Assembly: GCF_025567345.1 (NCBI RefSeq)
Contig: NZ_JAOQJS010000006.1
Coordinates: forward strand, 62,001 to 126,000
Origin: Coprococcus ammoniilyticus
Lineage (GTDB): Bacteria; Bacillota; Clostridia; Lachnospirales; Lachnospiraceae
DNA length: 64,000 nucleotides
Direction: 5' to 3'
Of the stretch, positions 21,576-29,448 are shown in pieces (positions within the stretch are counted from its first letter, which is position 1; each line of letters starts with the position of its first letter). The notes under the pieces are model-generated. The model saw nothing but the letters and a program-made list of their open reading frames with translations. It did not search any database and was not told the origin of the DNA. A program made the position numbers and the translations under genes.

Positions 21576-21630
21576 TTATAAACAACAGCGTTAGAGCATT
21601 TATGTGATTGAAACATAGATGCTCTTTTTT
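21576..21630 (+). repeat. Hairpin repeat B with terminator (partner 12228-12280)
   Basis: ACAGCGTTAGAGCATTTATG near 21584 repeats the segment at 12236 with one change. AGAGCATTTATG (21593-21604) pairs with CATAGATGCTCT over a short loop, with one G-U pair, and runs into seven T residues. Confidence 0.65.
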
Positions 21631-21799
21631 TGTGCCCGTTGGGCAATGGATATGAATGTAACTTTAGGACATTTTGTCCAGAAGTTCAGATAGAGGAAAT
21701 CAAGGAGGAACACGAGATGTGCATTAAAATGTGTATCTTATGGGTGAGAGCACCCACAGACAGAAGCAGCAGGAAAATATATAACAGGAGGACAGAACA

Positions 21800-22456
21800 A
21801 TGGTCGATGAATTGACGCAGGAGTCGTTCTAGACAGGAAAGGCGATTGTGACTGTCAGCGTAGATCTGATTACTGCCATTGCAGATGCGTGCAAGCGGTC
21901 TGAACAGCAGAATCCTGGTATGAGCGAGGAACAGAAGGAGACATTGCTCGGCAAGGTTGTCGATAAGGTAATGTCGAATTATAAGGAAACGCATGGCTCA
22001 TTAAAGGGATTCAATAGAGAGGGCAAAGATGTCACGCATATTGATGTGAATGATGAGAGAACAGCGGAGCTTTTAGAGAAAGCCTGTAAGAAAAGTCATA
22101 TTCCGGTGGATATGAAAAAGGTAACGAGGGCAGATGGTTCCATCACGCATACTGCATTCTGTGAAGTGAAAAGCATAGATCAGGTGGAAGCATTACTGAA
22201 GATGGCTTCCGAACAGGTACTTGAGGAGCAGAAGGAAATGACCAAGACACTTGTACTTTACGATGATAAGGGCAAGGAGGTTATGTCGGCTGACTTTGTA
22301 AATAATGGTGAGATAAATATGGACGATGTGGAAACACTGTCAAGATTCTCTCCATATTTTAGGTGCCGGCAAATGCAAAGCACCCGATATTATTTGATAT
22401 ATGCTGTGCGTCATAAATGTGACCAAAGTCAGCCCGAAACATTTATATTATACTAA
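21800..22456 (+). pseudogene. PcfB/DUF3801-like conjugation gene with amber codon and altered tail
   Basis: From ATG 21800, which follows AGGAGGACAG, the frame reads MVDELTQESF, meets TAG at 21830-21832, and then continues without break (TGKAIVTVSVDLITAIADAC, THIDVNDERTAELLEKACKKSHIPVDMKKV) to 22456. The layout recalls PcfB/DUF3801 proteins encoded beside the coupling protein in Firmicute conjugative elements. The last ~35 residues look unrelated, as if the true 3' end has been lost. No VirD4 gene follows. I call it a decayed remnant of an integrative conjugative element. Confidence 0.6.
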
Positions 22457-22594
22457 ATAAATTAGAAAAATGTGACAAAAAGTCATGTAAGTATTGCCTA
22501 AGTATTTTCCGGGATATTTTATAATAAATTTATAGGTGGCGGTCTGTTAATAATCACTTTGATATTTTATAATGTAAGCATTGGTTGTAATTTA
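22457..22594. other. AT-rich spacer
   Basis: No gene or clear signal. From about 22571 the frame of the acetyltransferase remnant is already open, but no start codon with a ribosome site is visible. Confidence 0.5.
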
Positions 22595-22738
22595 GTTGAT
22601 CGTGCAAAGGAGCTTGCAAAGCAGAGGGGGTGCAAGGCCGTCACCCTTGATTCCGGTCTTCCGCGGACAGGGGCACATGGCTTCTACGAACACTATGGAT
22701 TTGAAAAGAGCTGTTATGGCTTTGAACTGATGATATAA
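22595..22738 (+). pseudogene. GNAT acetyltransferase C-terminal remnant
   Basis: The frame ending at 22738 reads RAKELAKQRGCKAVTLDSG, then LPRTGAHGFYEHYGFEKSCYGF. This is the typical last ~45 residues of a GNAT enzyme (acetyl-CoA-site helix and the FYEHYGFEK strand). No N-terminal half or start exists upstream, so only the tail survives. Confidence 0.8.
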
Positions 22739-22770
22739 ATTATCTGAGAAGATTGGAAAGAAGACAAAAT

Positions 22771-22964
22771 ATGTGTACAGCGGCGACATATAAGACAAAG
22801 AATTTCTATTTTGGAAGAACGCTGGATTATGAATTCTTGTACGGCGATGAGATTACCGTGACTCCGAGAAATTATCCGTTTGAATTCAGATATATGGGCA
22901 GGACGGCACAGAACTTGCCAGATATCCGTTGCTGCAGGGGGAGAACATCAACTGGCAGAACTAA
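22771..22964 (+). pseudogene. Bile-salt hydrolase-like gene with large internal deletion
   Basis: MCTAATYKTKNFYFGRTLDYEF is the N-terminus of a choloylglycine hydrolase, with the nucleophile Cys2 exposed after Met removal. The match stops after about 45 codons (RYMG). A different frame, 22920-22964, reads RYPLLQGENINWQN and a stop, which looks like the C-terminus of the same family. About 260 codons between them would be missing. The enzyme would deconjugate bile salts or hydrolyse penicillin V; this copy cannot. Confidence 0.7.
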
Positions 22965-23256
22965 GTATCTGCTGCCCCTGGGACCCGGGAAATACCAGGA
23001 AATAACTTGGCGTTTTTATCTGCATTTCTGCATTTTGCGAAAAATTTGTGCTGTTTTATGTAATGGTGGAGCCGGCAACTGCATGGTGCCAGTAGCCATC
23101 GCAGAGCCAGTAGCCCTCCAACAGAGCCGGCAGTCTGGATGATGACAGTGGTTGCACAAACATAGAAAAGTAGATTATAATATTGGAAAAGGGCGTTGCC
23201 AGTGGCAATGTACGGAAGCCAGAGTTATATCTGTGATAAAGGAGAAAGAACGAGAT
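22965..23256. other. Intergenic stretch before the LacI-type regulator gene
   Basis: About 290 bases with no gene. It has short GC-rich repeated words (AGCCGGCA, CAGTAGCC, near 23070-23130) that may be further debris of the deleted hydrolase locus, and then the regulator leader with AAAGGAG. Confidence 0.5.
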
Positions 23257-25254
23257 ATGGGCAAGTCAAAGGTTACAATAAAAGAGATTGCGGATAAGGC
23301 AGGGGTGTCCATAGCTACAGTTTCCCATGTTATCAACAGGACAAGGTATGTAAGACCTGAGCTTGTGGATAAGATAGAGAAGATTATTGTAGAGACGGGA
23401 TATCAGAATAAGATAGCAGATAAGGAGAGAAAACTGCTGGTTGGCCGAGAGTCTACGATCGTTGCAGTCATTCCGAACATTGAAAGTACGATATACAGAG
23501 ATATGGTAGCTTATGTGGAGCAACTTGTCAGTGTACAGGGATATCAGTTCCTTGTGGCGATAACAGACAATGATTTTAAGGAGGAGACACAGGTGCTTGC
23601 CGGACTTCTGGTCAACAAGAAGGTTGCCGGTATCATACATGCGCCGGTGAGCGATGTGGCAACCAACTACACAAAGCTTATACAGTCAGGCGTTCCATTT
23701 GTCTGCGTGGAGAGAAATATACTTGGATCAGGGATAGACTCAGTTGAGTTCCGAGACAGGGAGGCTATATTTAAGGGCGCAGATTATCTGCTTGCGAGTG
23801 GACACAAGAATGTTTTGTTTTTCAGAGAGAGTACGGACAGTACCACCAGGGACGAGAGAACAAAAGGTTTCCTGAGTGCTCTGCGGAAATACAATATAAA
23901 TACAAACGATGCGAATATAGTGGATGTGACACTGGAAAATGGCGAGGATGACTGTATGCTCGTCATCCAGAAGGCGCTCCGCAGATACAGGCCGACCGCA
24001 GTTCTTGCGGGGGGCAACAGAATAACGCTCTACCTCATGAAGACACTGAGAGATATGGGAATCGACTGTCCGGGAGAGATATCTGTGGTTGGGTTTGGTG
24101 ATGAGAGCTGGTCAGAACTTACATATCCTCCGCTTACCATAATCAGAAGAGATGTGAAGGGGTTAAGCACCAAGGCAGTTGGAATGCTTTTTGAGAAGAT
24201 CAACACAGGTGCGGTCATATCCCATGACTGCTATGCCGATGTGGAACTGGTTGTCAGGAAATCCACCAAGATGCTGGATAATGGACCATTTGGAGATAAG
24301 GCAGCTGCCCCTGATTCCGTGGTGCTGACGAAGGAGGAAAAACAGAGGCTGAAGGCAGGACATTTCAGAGTTGCCATATCATTCCATTACACAGGTACGT
24401 CATGGGCTGAGCTTCATGAGAAGGGTATTTGTGAGGAGCTTGAGCAGTTCGGGATAGATGTGGTGTCGGTTATGGATGCGCACTTTGACTCGGAACTGCA
24501 GAATGCGCAGCTTGATGGAATAAGACTTCAGAAGCCGGACGCAGTTATAGCTATTCCGGCGGATGACAGCCGTACCAGAGAGAAGTTTCAGGAACTTTCC
24601 AAAGTGTCAAAGCTGGTGTTCATAAGCAATGTTCCGGATGGCATGTCCAAGAACAGCTATGTGTCCTGTGTATCAGTAAATGAGTCGGAGAATGGAACGA
24701 ACACGGGAAGAATGCTGGGGGAATACTGCAAGGAGAACAAGAAAAAAAAGGCAGGTTTCATTATTCATGGTGCGGCATTCTATGGAACAAGAGTCAGGGA
24801 TAACGCCGCTGAGAGGATAATCAAGGACAGTTATCCTGATATTGACATAGTTACGATCAGGAGTTTTGGAGAGATATCCAATGCATATCAGGTAGCCCGG
24901 GACGTGATAACTGCCAATCCTGAAATTGAGGCAATGTATGTGAGCTGGGATCGCCCGGCACTTCTGGTTATAAAGGCACTCAAGGAGCTTGGCAGGGAGG
25001 ATGTGGCGGTGTTCACCACGGACCTTGATCATGGAATTGCCAGGTGCATGGAGGAAGGAATCGTCAAGGGACTCAGCACGCAGAGACCATACGAGCAGGG
25101 AAGAGCGGCCGCGGCAGTTGTTGCCAAGTCCCTGGTAAGTGAAGAACAGCTTCCAAAGTATGTGGGAGTTCAGCCGTATCAGGTTGAGCCAAAACAGCTC
25201 AGGCTTGCATGGAAGGAAATCTTCCATGAGTCCATGCCGGACAGATTGAGGTGA
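23257..25254 (+). CDS. LacI-family regulator with a second periplasmic-binding-like domain
   Basis: A 665-residue protein. Start 23257 (MGKSKVTIKEIADKAGVS) follows AAAGGAGAAAG; the frame further left is open by chance. Residues 5-55 are a LacI helix-turn-helix (IADKAGVSIATVSHVINRTRYV). Residues about 65-340 are the usual LacI sugar-binding domain (GESTIVAVIP-like start, DSVEFRDREAIFKGADYLLASGHKNVLFF, LRDMGIDCPGEISVVGFGDE). After a linker, a second sugar-binding-protein fold occupies about 368-650 (FRVAISFHYTGTSW, PDAVIAIPADD, EAMYVSWDRPALLVIKAL). LacI proteins are normally about 330-350 residues, so this is double length. It probably controls the adjacent fructoside transporter operon. Confidence 0.9.
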   Translation: MGKSKVTIKEIADKAGVSIATVSHVINRTRYVRPELVDKIEKIIVETGYQNKIADKERKLLVGRESTIVAVIPNIESTIYRDMVAYVEQLVSVQGYQFLVAITDNDFKEETQVLAGLLVNKKVAGIIHAPVSDVATNYTKLIQSGVPFVCVERNILGSGIDSVEFRDREAIFKGADYLLASGHKNVLFFRESTDSTTRDERTKGFLSALRKYNINTNDANIVDVTLENGEDDCMLVIQKALRRYRPTAVLAGGNRITLYLMKTLRDMGIDCPGEISVVGFGDESWSELTYPPLTIIRRDVKGLSTKAVGMLFEKINTGAVISHDCYADVELVVRKSTKMLDNGPFGDKAAAPDSVVLTKEEKQRLKAGHFRVAISFHYTGTSWAELHEKGICEELEQFGIDVVSVMDAHFDSELQNAQLDGIRLQKPDAVIAIPADDSRTREKFQELSKVSKLVFISNVPDGMSKNSYVSCVSVNESENGTNTGRMLGEYCKENKKKKAGFIIHGAAFYGTRVRDNAAERIIKDSYPDIDIVTIRSFGEISNAYQVARDVITANPEIEAMYVSWDRPALLVIKALKELGREDVAVFTTDLDHGIARCMEEGIVKGLSTQRPYEQGRAAAAVVAKSLVSEEQLPKYVGVQPYQVEPKQLRLAWKEIFHESMPDRLR

Positions 25255-25331
25255 CATGACATCTTTAGTTAGTTCGTGCCGGACAGATTGAGGTGATATG
25301 ACATCTTTAGTTAGTCTGTGTCGGACAGAGT
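25237..25331 (+). repeat. 42-bp tandem duplication over the regulator gene's 3' end
   Basis: The unit that starts CCGGACAGATTGAGGTGA (25237) recurs at 25279 and, in part, at 25321. It includes the stop codon and ATGACATCTTTAGTTAGT. The period is exactly 42 bp. Confidence 0.85.
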
Positions 25332-25360
25332 TAGAAACTGTATCTTTTTATCTAAAAAAG

Positions 25361-25402
25361 AATCCGTTAGAGAGAAAATTGTATCTTTCTGGCGGATTTT
25401 TT
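25361..25402 (+). terminator. Terminator after the LacI-type regulator gene
   Basis: AATCCG (25361-25366) pairs with CGGATT (25393-25398), extended by AGAGAGA/TCTTTCT, and is followed by a T run. Confidence 0.65.
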
Positions 25403-25487
25403 GCGTTTATACACAAGAGACAAGGTGACAAGTAACGGGTGTCAATCATACACTACAAATCCCATAAGCATGACATCTGGTAAAATA

Positions 25488-25657
25488 TTTACGTAAAAAA
25501 ACGACAAAAGACCCGCGAACCATATAATACAATAGAGTTTTATTTGTGCAAAATGACGAATAAACAATAAATAAAACACTTGATATTGACAATAACCGAC
25601 AAAAGTTATATCATCAAAACATGCAAGGGACGAAAAACAGTTTAAAATTTACGTAAA
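25488..25657 (+). promoter_or_regulatory. Promoter and paired operators of the fructoside operon
   Basis: TTGACA (25586-25591), 17 bases and TATCAT (25609-25614) form the promoter. The identical palindrome TTTACGTAAA, with the central CG typical of LacI-family operators, occurs at 25488-25497 (about 125 bases before the expected start) and 25648-25657 (about 30 bases after it), 160 bp apart. Paired sites around a promoter suggest repression by DNA looping. The remaining leader up to 25727 contains no gene. Confidence 0.65.
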
Positions 25658-25727
25658 TAAACCGGTTAAGAACAGTTTTTCGACAACGAGTTAGCAAAGA
25701 AAATACATGATAGTGGAGGTAAAAATT

Positions 25728-26738
25728 ATGAGAAAATTTAAAAAATTATTAGCAGTTGGAGCATGCCTGTGCATGTCACTCAGTTTACTGGCAGGTTGTG
25801 GATCAGGAAACACTTCGGGCAACGGTTCATCTGATTCAGGTACAAAGCAGGAGAGCACAAAGTCATCTGACCTGTCATTTGCATTTTGTACAAACACACT
25901 CAACAATACATTCCAGAGTTCAATTGATGCCAAGCTCAAGGAGCTCTGCGATGCGAACGGAATATCATATACATGTCTTGATCCTGACTACGATCTGAAC
26001 ACACAGCTCAGCCAGTTATCAGACGTGGCAAATAGTGGATACGACGCAGTGTTCATCATCCCGGTTGATTCAGCAGGTATCACATCAGGTCTTGCAGAGA
26101 TCAAGGATGCAGGAATCCCAATCTTCAATGTAGATACAGCAGTTATCGAGGATGACATAGAGAACTTCGTAACACAGTTCGTTGGAACAAATGCTTACAT
26201 GGCAGGACAGCTTGTCGGTGAGCAGATGGCTAAGGATTATCCGGACGGAGCAGACATTGCGATCCTTGACTTCCCATCAAATGAGAGTTGTGTAGACCGT
26301 GTAAATGGTTTCCTTGACGGACTCGGTGATAACAAGGATAAGTTCAACATCGTAGCACAGCAGGATGGCGAGGCAGCACTTGATGCATCAATGAGCCTTG
26401 CAGAGGATATCATCACAGCAAACACAGATCTTCAGGCATTCTTCTGTATCAATGATCCTTCAGCACTTGGCGCTGCAGCAGCAGTTAAGGCAGCCAACAA
26501 GACAGGTCAGATTGGTGTATACAGTATCGATGCTTCACCAGATGGCAAGCAGGCACTCCTCGACGGCGAGTTCACAGCAGTTGCATGTCAGGTTCCTGTA
26601 CAGATTGCTGAGTACGCATTCAACGCAGCACAGAAGTATGTGGGCGGAGATACAACGATCGACGAGAAGAAGGTATATCTTGACTCACACCTCGTACTCA
26701 AGGATGAGGCTAAGCAGACAGTTAACGATTGGCAGTAA
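25728..26738 (+). CDS. Sugar ABC transporter substrate-binding lipoprotein
   Basis: A 336-residue protein with a lipoprotein signal peptide (SLLAGC, Cys24) and Gly/Ser-rich linker, then a type I periplasmic-binding fold of the ribose/xylose class (LSFAFCTNTLNNTFQSSIDAKL, YDAVFIIPVDSAGI, ADIAILDFPSNESC, QAFFCINDPSALGAAAAVK). AGTGGAGG precedes the start at 25728. It delivers a sugar, probably fructose or a short fructoside judging from the downstream GH32 and fructokinase, to the ABC importer encoded next. Confidence 0.9.
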   Translation: MRKFKKLLAVGACLCMSLSLLAGCGSGNTSGNGSSDSGTKQESTKSSDLSFAFCTNTLNNTFQSSIDAKLKELCDANGISYTCLDPDYDLNTQLSQLSDVANSGYDAVFIIPVDSAGITSGLAEIKDAGIPIFNVDTAVIEDDIENFVTQFVGTNAYMAGQLVGEQMAKDYPDGADIAILDFPSNESCVDRVNGFLDGLGDNKDKFNIVAQQDGEAALDASMSLAEDIITANTDLQAFFCINDPSALGAAAAVKAANKTGQIGVYSIDASPDGKQALLDGEFTAVACQVPVQIAEYAFNAAQKYVGGDTTIDEKKVYLDSHLVLKDEAKQTVNDWQ

Positions 26739-26749
26739 GGCCGGATCGA

Positions 26750-26860
26750 AGCCGGCAGTAACAGCACGGGGCTGCCCCCGGCTGGACATACATGACACAA
26801 CGTAGGTGTATATAACATGGGAGAGACCGGGGATCTTAGATCTCCGGCCGAGATCCCGAA
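26750..26860 (+). promoter_or_regulatory. Intercistronic hairpins between binding protein and ATPase genes
   Basis: AGCCGG (26750-26755) pairs with CCGGCT (26778-26783), and GGGATCT (26828-26834) with AGATCCC (26849-26855). Such structures after a binding-protein gene usually protect its mRNA and keep its expression above that of the membrane components. Confidence 0.55.
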
Positions 26861-26906
26861 AAAGCAGGATAACAAAAGATCTATTTTAGAAACTTGGAGG
26901 TTTAAT

Positions 26907-28406
26907 ATGGGACAGACAGTTCTGGAAATGATAGGGATAAAGAAAAGCTTCTCCGGAATATATGCTTTAAGTGGCATCGACTTTTCCCTTGAGCTGGGAG
27001 AGGTACATGCGCTGCTCGGTGAGAATGGTGCAGGAAAGTCCACACTGATCAAGGTCCTCGGCGGAATTTACCAGCCCGACAGCGGAATCATCAAGGTAAA
27101 TGGCAAGGAGGTCAAGATCAACGGAGTTCCGGCTGCCAGAGAAAATGGTATAGGAATAATACATCAGGAAATCGTACTTGTTCCATATCTTTCGGTGGCA
27201 CAGAATTTGTTTCTCGGCAGAGAGATAAGGACAAAGCTTGGAACGCTGGACTTTGCAGAGATGAACAGAAGAGCAGAGGAGATGATATCGTCCCTCGGTG
27301 TGAATATAAAAGCAGACACGATAGTAGAGAATCTGACCATCGCACAGCAGCAGATGGTGGAGATCGTCAAGGCGGTCTCATTCAACGGTAAGATCATAGT
27401 TATGGATGAGCCTACCTCATCACTCTCAAATGAAGAGGTGGAGCAGTTATTTGAGATCATTGAGAATCTCAGAAAGAAACAGGTAAGTATAATCTACATC
27501 TCCCACAGAATGGAGGAGCTCTTCAGGATATCTGACAGAGTTACCGTCATCAGGGATGGTGCATACGTAGGAACAAAAAAGACATCTGAGACCAACCCGA
27601 ATGAGCTGGTTGCGATGATGGTAGGAAGAGATCTGGAGAGCTTCTATGCCAGGGATTACTGTGACATGGACAAGGCAGAGGTTGCTCTGGAGGTAAAGAA
27701 CCTTTCGCAGACAGGTGTCTTTGAAGATATAAGTTTTTCGGTACACAAGGGTGAGATCCTGGGATTCTCAGGTCTGGTCGGTGCCGGACGAAGCGAGATC
27801 ATGGAGGCGGTATTTGGTGCCACACAGCCTACATCAGGCGAGGTGATACTCGGCGGAAAGCTGGTACACTTCAAGAATCCGATGCAGGCGATCAAGTCAG
27901 GCGTAGCCCTGGTTCCTGAGGACAGAAAGAAGCAGGGACTGGTGCTCGGCAACAGCGTGGCGTTCAACCTAACACTCTCATCCCTCAGATTCTATATGAA
28001 TGGAATCGCCATAAGCGAGAAAAAGCGCGGTGAGGTCATAGACCATTATTCAAAGCGGTTGCGGATCAAGGCGGCGTCACCTGAGATCGAGGCTGGTAGC
28101 CTGTCAGGTGGAAATCAGCAGAAGGTAGTTCTGGGCAAATGGCTTGCAACCAAGCCGGATGTGCTCATTCTGGATGAGCCGACCAGAGGCGTTGATGTAA
28201 ATGCAAAATTTGAGATATACACAGTAATCAATGAACTGGCAAAGGAAGGCATAGCGATAATCATGGTATCCAGTGAGCTTCCTGAGATCATCAACATGTG
28301 CGACAACGTATGTGTGGTCAGAGCCGGAAAACTCGTGAAGAAGCTGTCAAAGGACGAGCTCTCACAGGAAGAGATAATGAAATACGCTGCAGGAGGTATC
28401 GAATAA
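26907..28406 (+). CDS. Sugar ABC transporter ATPase, RbsA/MglA type
   Basis: A 499-residue tandem ATPase. Start 26907 follows TTGGAGG; the open frame left of it covers the leader hairpin. The first domain has Walker A GENGAGKST, signature-like LTIAQQQMVEIVKA and Walker B IIVMDEPTSSL. The second has a degenerate Walker A (GLVGAGRSE) with LSGGNQQKVVLGKWL and LILDEPTRGVD, the asymmetry normal for this class. It energises import with the permease starting one base after its stop. Confidence 0.94.
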   Translation: MGQTVLEMIGIKKSFSGIYALSGIDFSLELGEVHALLGENGAGKSTLIKVLGGIYQPDSGIIKVNGKEVKINGVPAARENGIGIIHQEIVLVPYLSVAQNLFLGREIRTKLGTLDFAEMNRRAEEMISSLGVNIKADTIVENLTIAQQQMVEIVKAVSFNGKIIVMDEPTSSLSNEEVEQLFEIIENLRKKQVSIIYISHRMEELFRISDRVTVIRDGAYVGTKKTSETNPNELVAMMVGRDLESFYARDYCDMDKAEVALEVKNLSQTGVFEDISFSVHKGEILGFSGLVGAGRSEIMEAVFGATQPTSGEVILGGKLVHFKNPMQAIKSGVALVPEDRKKQGLVLGNSVAFNLTLSSLRFYMNGIAISEKKRGEVIDHYSKRLRIKAASPEIEAGSLSGGNQQKVVLGKWLATKPDVLILDEPTRGVDVNAKFEIYTVINELAKEGIAIIMVSSELPEIINMCDNVCVVRAGKLVKKLSKDELSQEEIMKYAAGGIE

Positions 28407-28407
28407 T

Positions 28408-29427
28408 ATGGGCGAGACAAAGAAGAATTCAAAAGCAACTTCTATATTAAAAAACAATCCCCTGACATCCATAGTCAAGGGCAACATAGGAATCATAGTG
28501 GTTCTGATAATCATGTGTGTGGCCGTAGCACTTGCCACAGACAAGTTTTTAACGACCAACAACATCATATCAGTGCTTAGACAGATATCGATCAACACAT
28601 ACATAGCACTTGGAATGACACTCATAATCATACTTGGTCACATTGACCTGTCAGTTGGATCGATAGTAGCTATGTCGGGAACTCTGACTGTAGGTTTTAT
28701 AGTTAATCAGGGACTTCCTCTCGGCGTAGCAATAGCAGCAGGCCTTCTGGTCGGCACAGCGGCTGGCTTTGTAAGTGGTTTTATAGTAGCCAATTTCAAG
28801 GTGCCTGCATTCATCATCACAATGGCCATGATGAACATAGCAAGTGGTATAGCTTATGTCTACACAGGTGGACAGTCAACACGTATCACAAACAAGCTCT
28901 TCATCGAGATCGGTACAGGATATCTGTTCAATGTGATCCCACTTCCGGTAGTGTACATGGTAGTTCTCATCATACTGTTCAGCTTCATCCTCAGTAAGAC
29001 AAAGTTCGGAACATACGTATACGCGATAGGTGGTAACCGCGAGGCCGCAAGACTTTCAGGTGTACCTATCAAGAAGATAGAGATCATAGTGTTTACAATA
29101 TCAGGACTTCTCTCAGCATTCGCAGGACTTGTACTCTGTTCAAGAATGTACTCAGGCCAGCCTTCAGTTGGAAGCGGATACGAGCTTGATGCCATCGCAG
29201 CCTGTGTACTTGGCGGAACCTCTATGACAGGTGGTAAAGGAAGGATCAGTGGAACAGTATTTGGTGCCATGGTCATCGGAATCATCTCAAATGGTCTTAA
29301 CCTTATCGGAGTGTCATCATACTGGCAGCTCATCATCAAGGGTCTCATCATCGCATGTGCGGTACTCCTTGATGGACAGAAGGGCAAGCTTGAGCTCCTC
29401 AAAAAGAAGAAACTTGCAGCAAACTAG
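28408..29427 (+). CDS. Sugar ABC transporter permease, RbsC type
   Basis: A 339-residue permease with about eight to ten membrane helices and family motifs LGMTLIIILGHIDLSVGSIVAMSG, YAIGGNREAARLSGVPIKKI and AIAACVLGGTSMTGGKGRISGT. N- and C-termini are charged and cytoplasmic. Length is normal, unlike the permease at 40270. It lies in the fructoside operon between the ATPase and the GH32 enzyme. Confidence 0.93.
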   Translation: MGETKKNSKATSILKNNPLTSIVKGNIGIIVVLIIMCVAVALATDKFLTTNNIISVLRQISINTYIALGMTLIIILGHIDLSVGSIVAMSGTLTVGFIVNQGLPLGVAIAAGLLVGTAAGFVSGFIVANFKVPAFIITMAMMNIASGIAYVYTGGQSTRITNKLFIEIGTGYLFNVIPLPVVYMVVLIILFSFILSKTKFGTYVYAIGGNREAARLSGVPIKKIEIIVFTISGLLSAFAGLVLCSRMYSGQPSVGSGYELDAIAACVLGGTSMTGGKGRISGTVFGAMVIGIISNGLNLIGVSSYWQLIIKGLIIACAVLLDGQKGKLELLKKKKLAAN

Positions 29428-29448
29428 TAGAAAGAGAGGACTGATAAT

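Noticed and set aside
21630..21815. 61-codon frame upstream of the PcfB-like gene
   Set aside because: No family pattern; it only spans the leader and ribosome site of the next gene.
25237..25331. Tandem repeats as a CRISPR array
   Set aside because: Contiguous 42-bp duplication of coding sequence without spacers; no cas genes anywhere in the window.
26398..26805. 135-codon frame overlapping the sugar-binding protein gene
   Set aside because: Out-of-frame shadow rich in Gln/Ser/Arg, no homology-like pattern.
28860..29402. 180-codon open frame on the minus strand
   Set aside because: Antisense to the RbsC-type permease; hydrophobic codons in reverse give long open frames.
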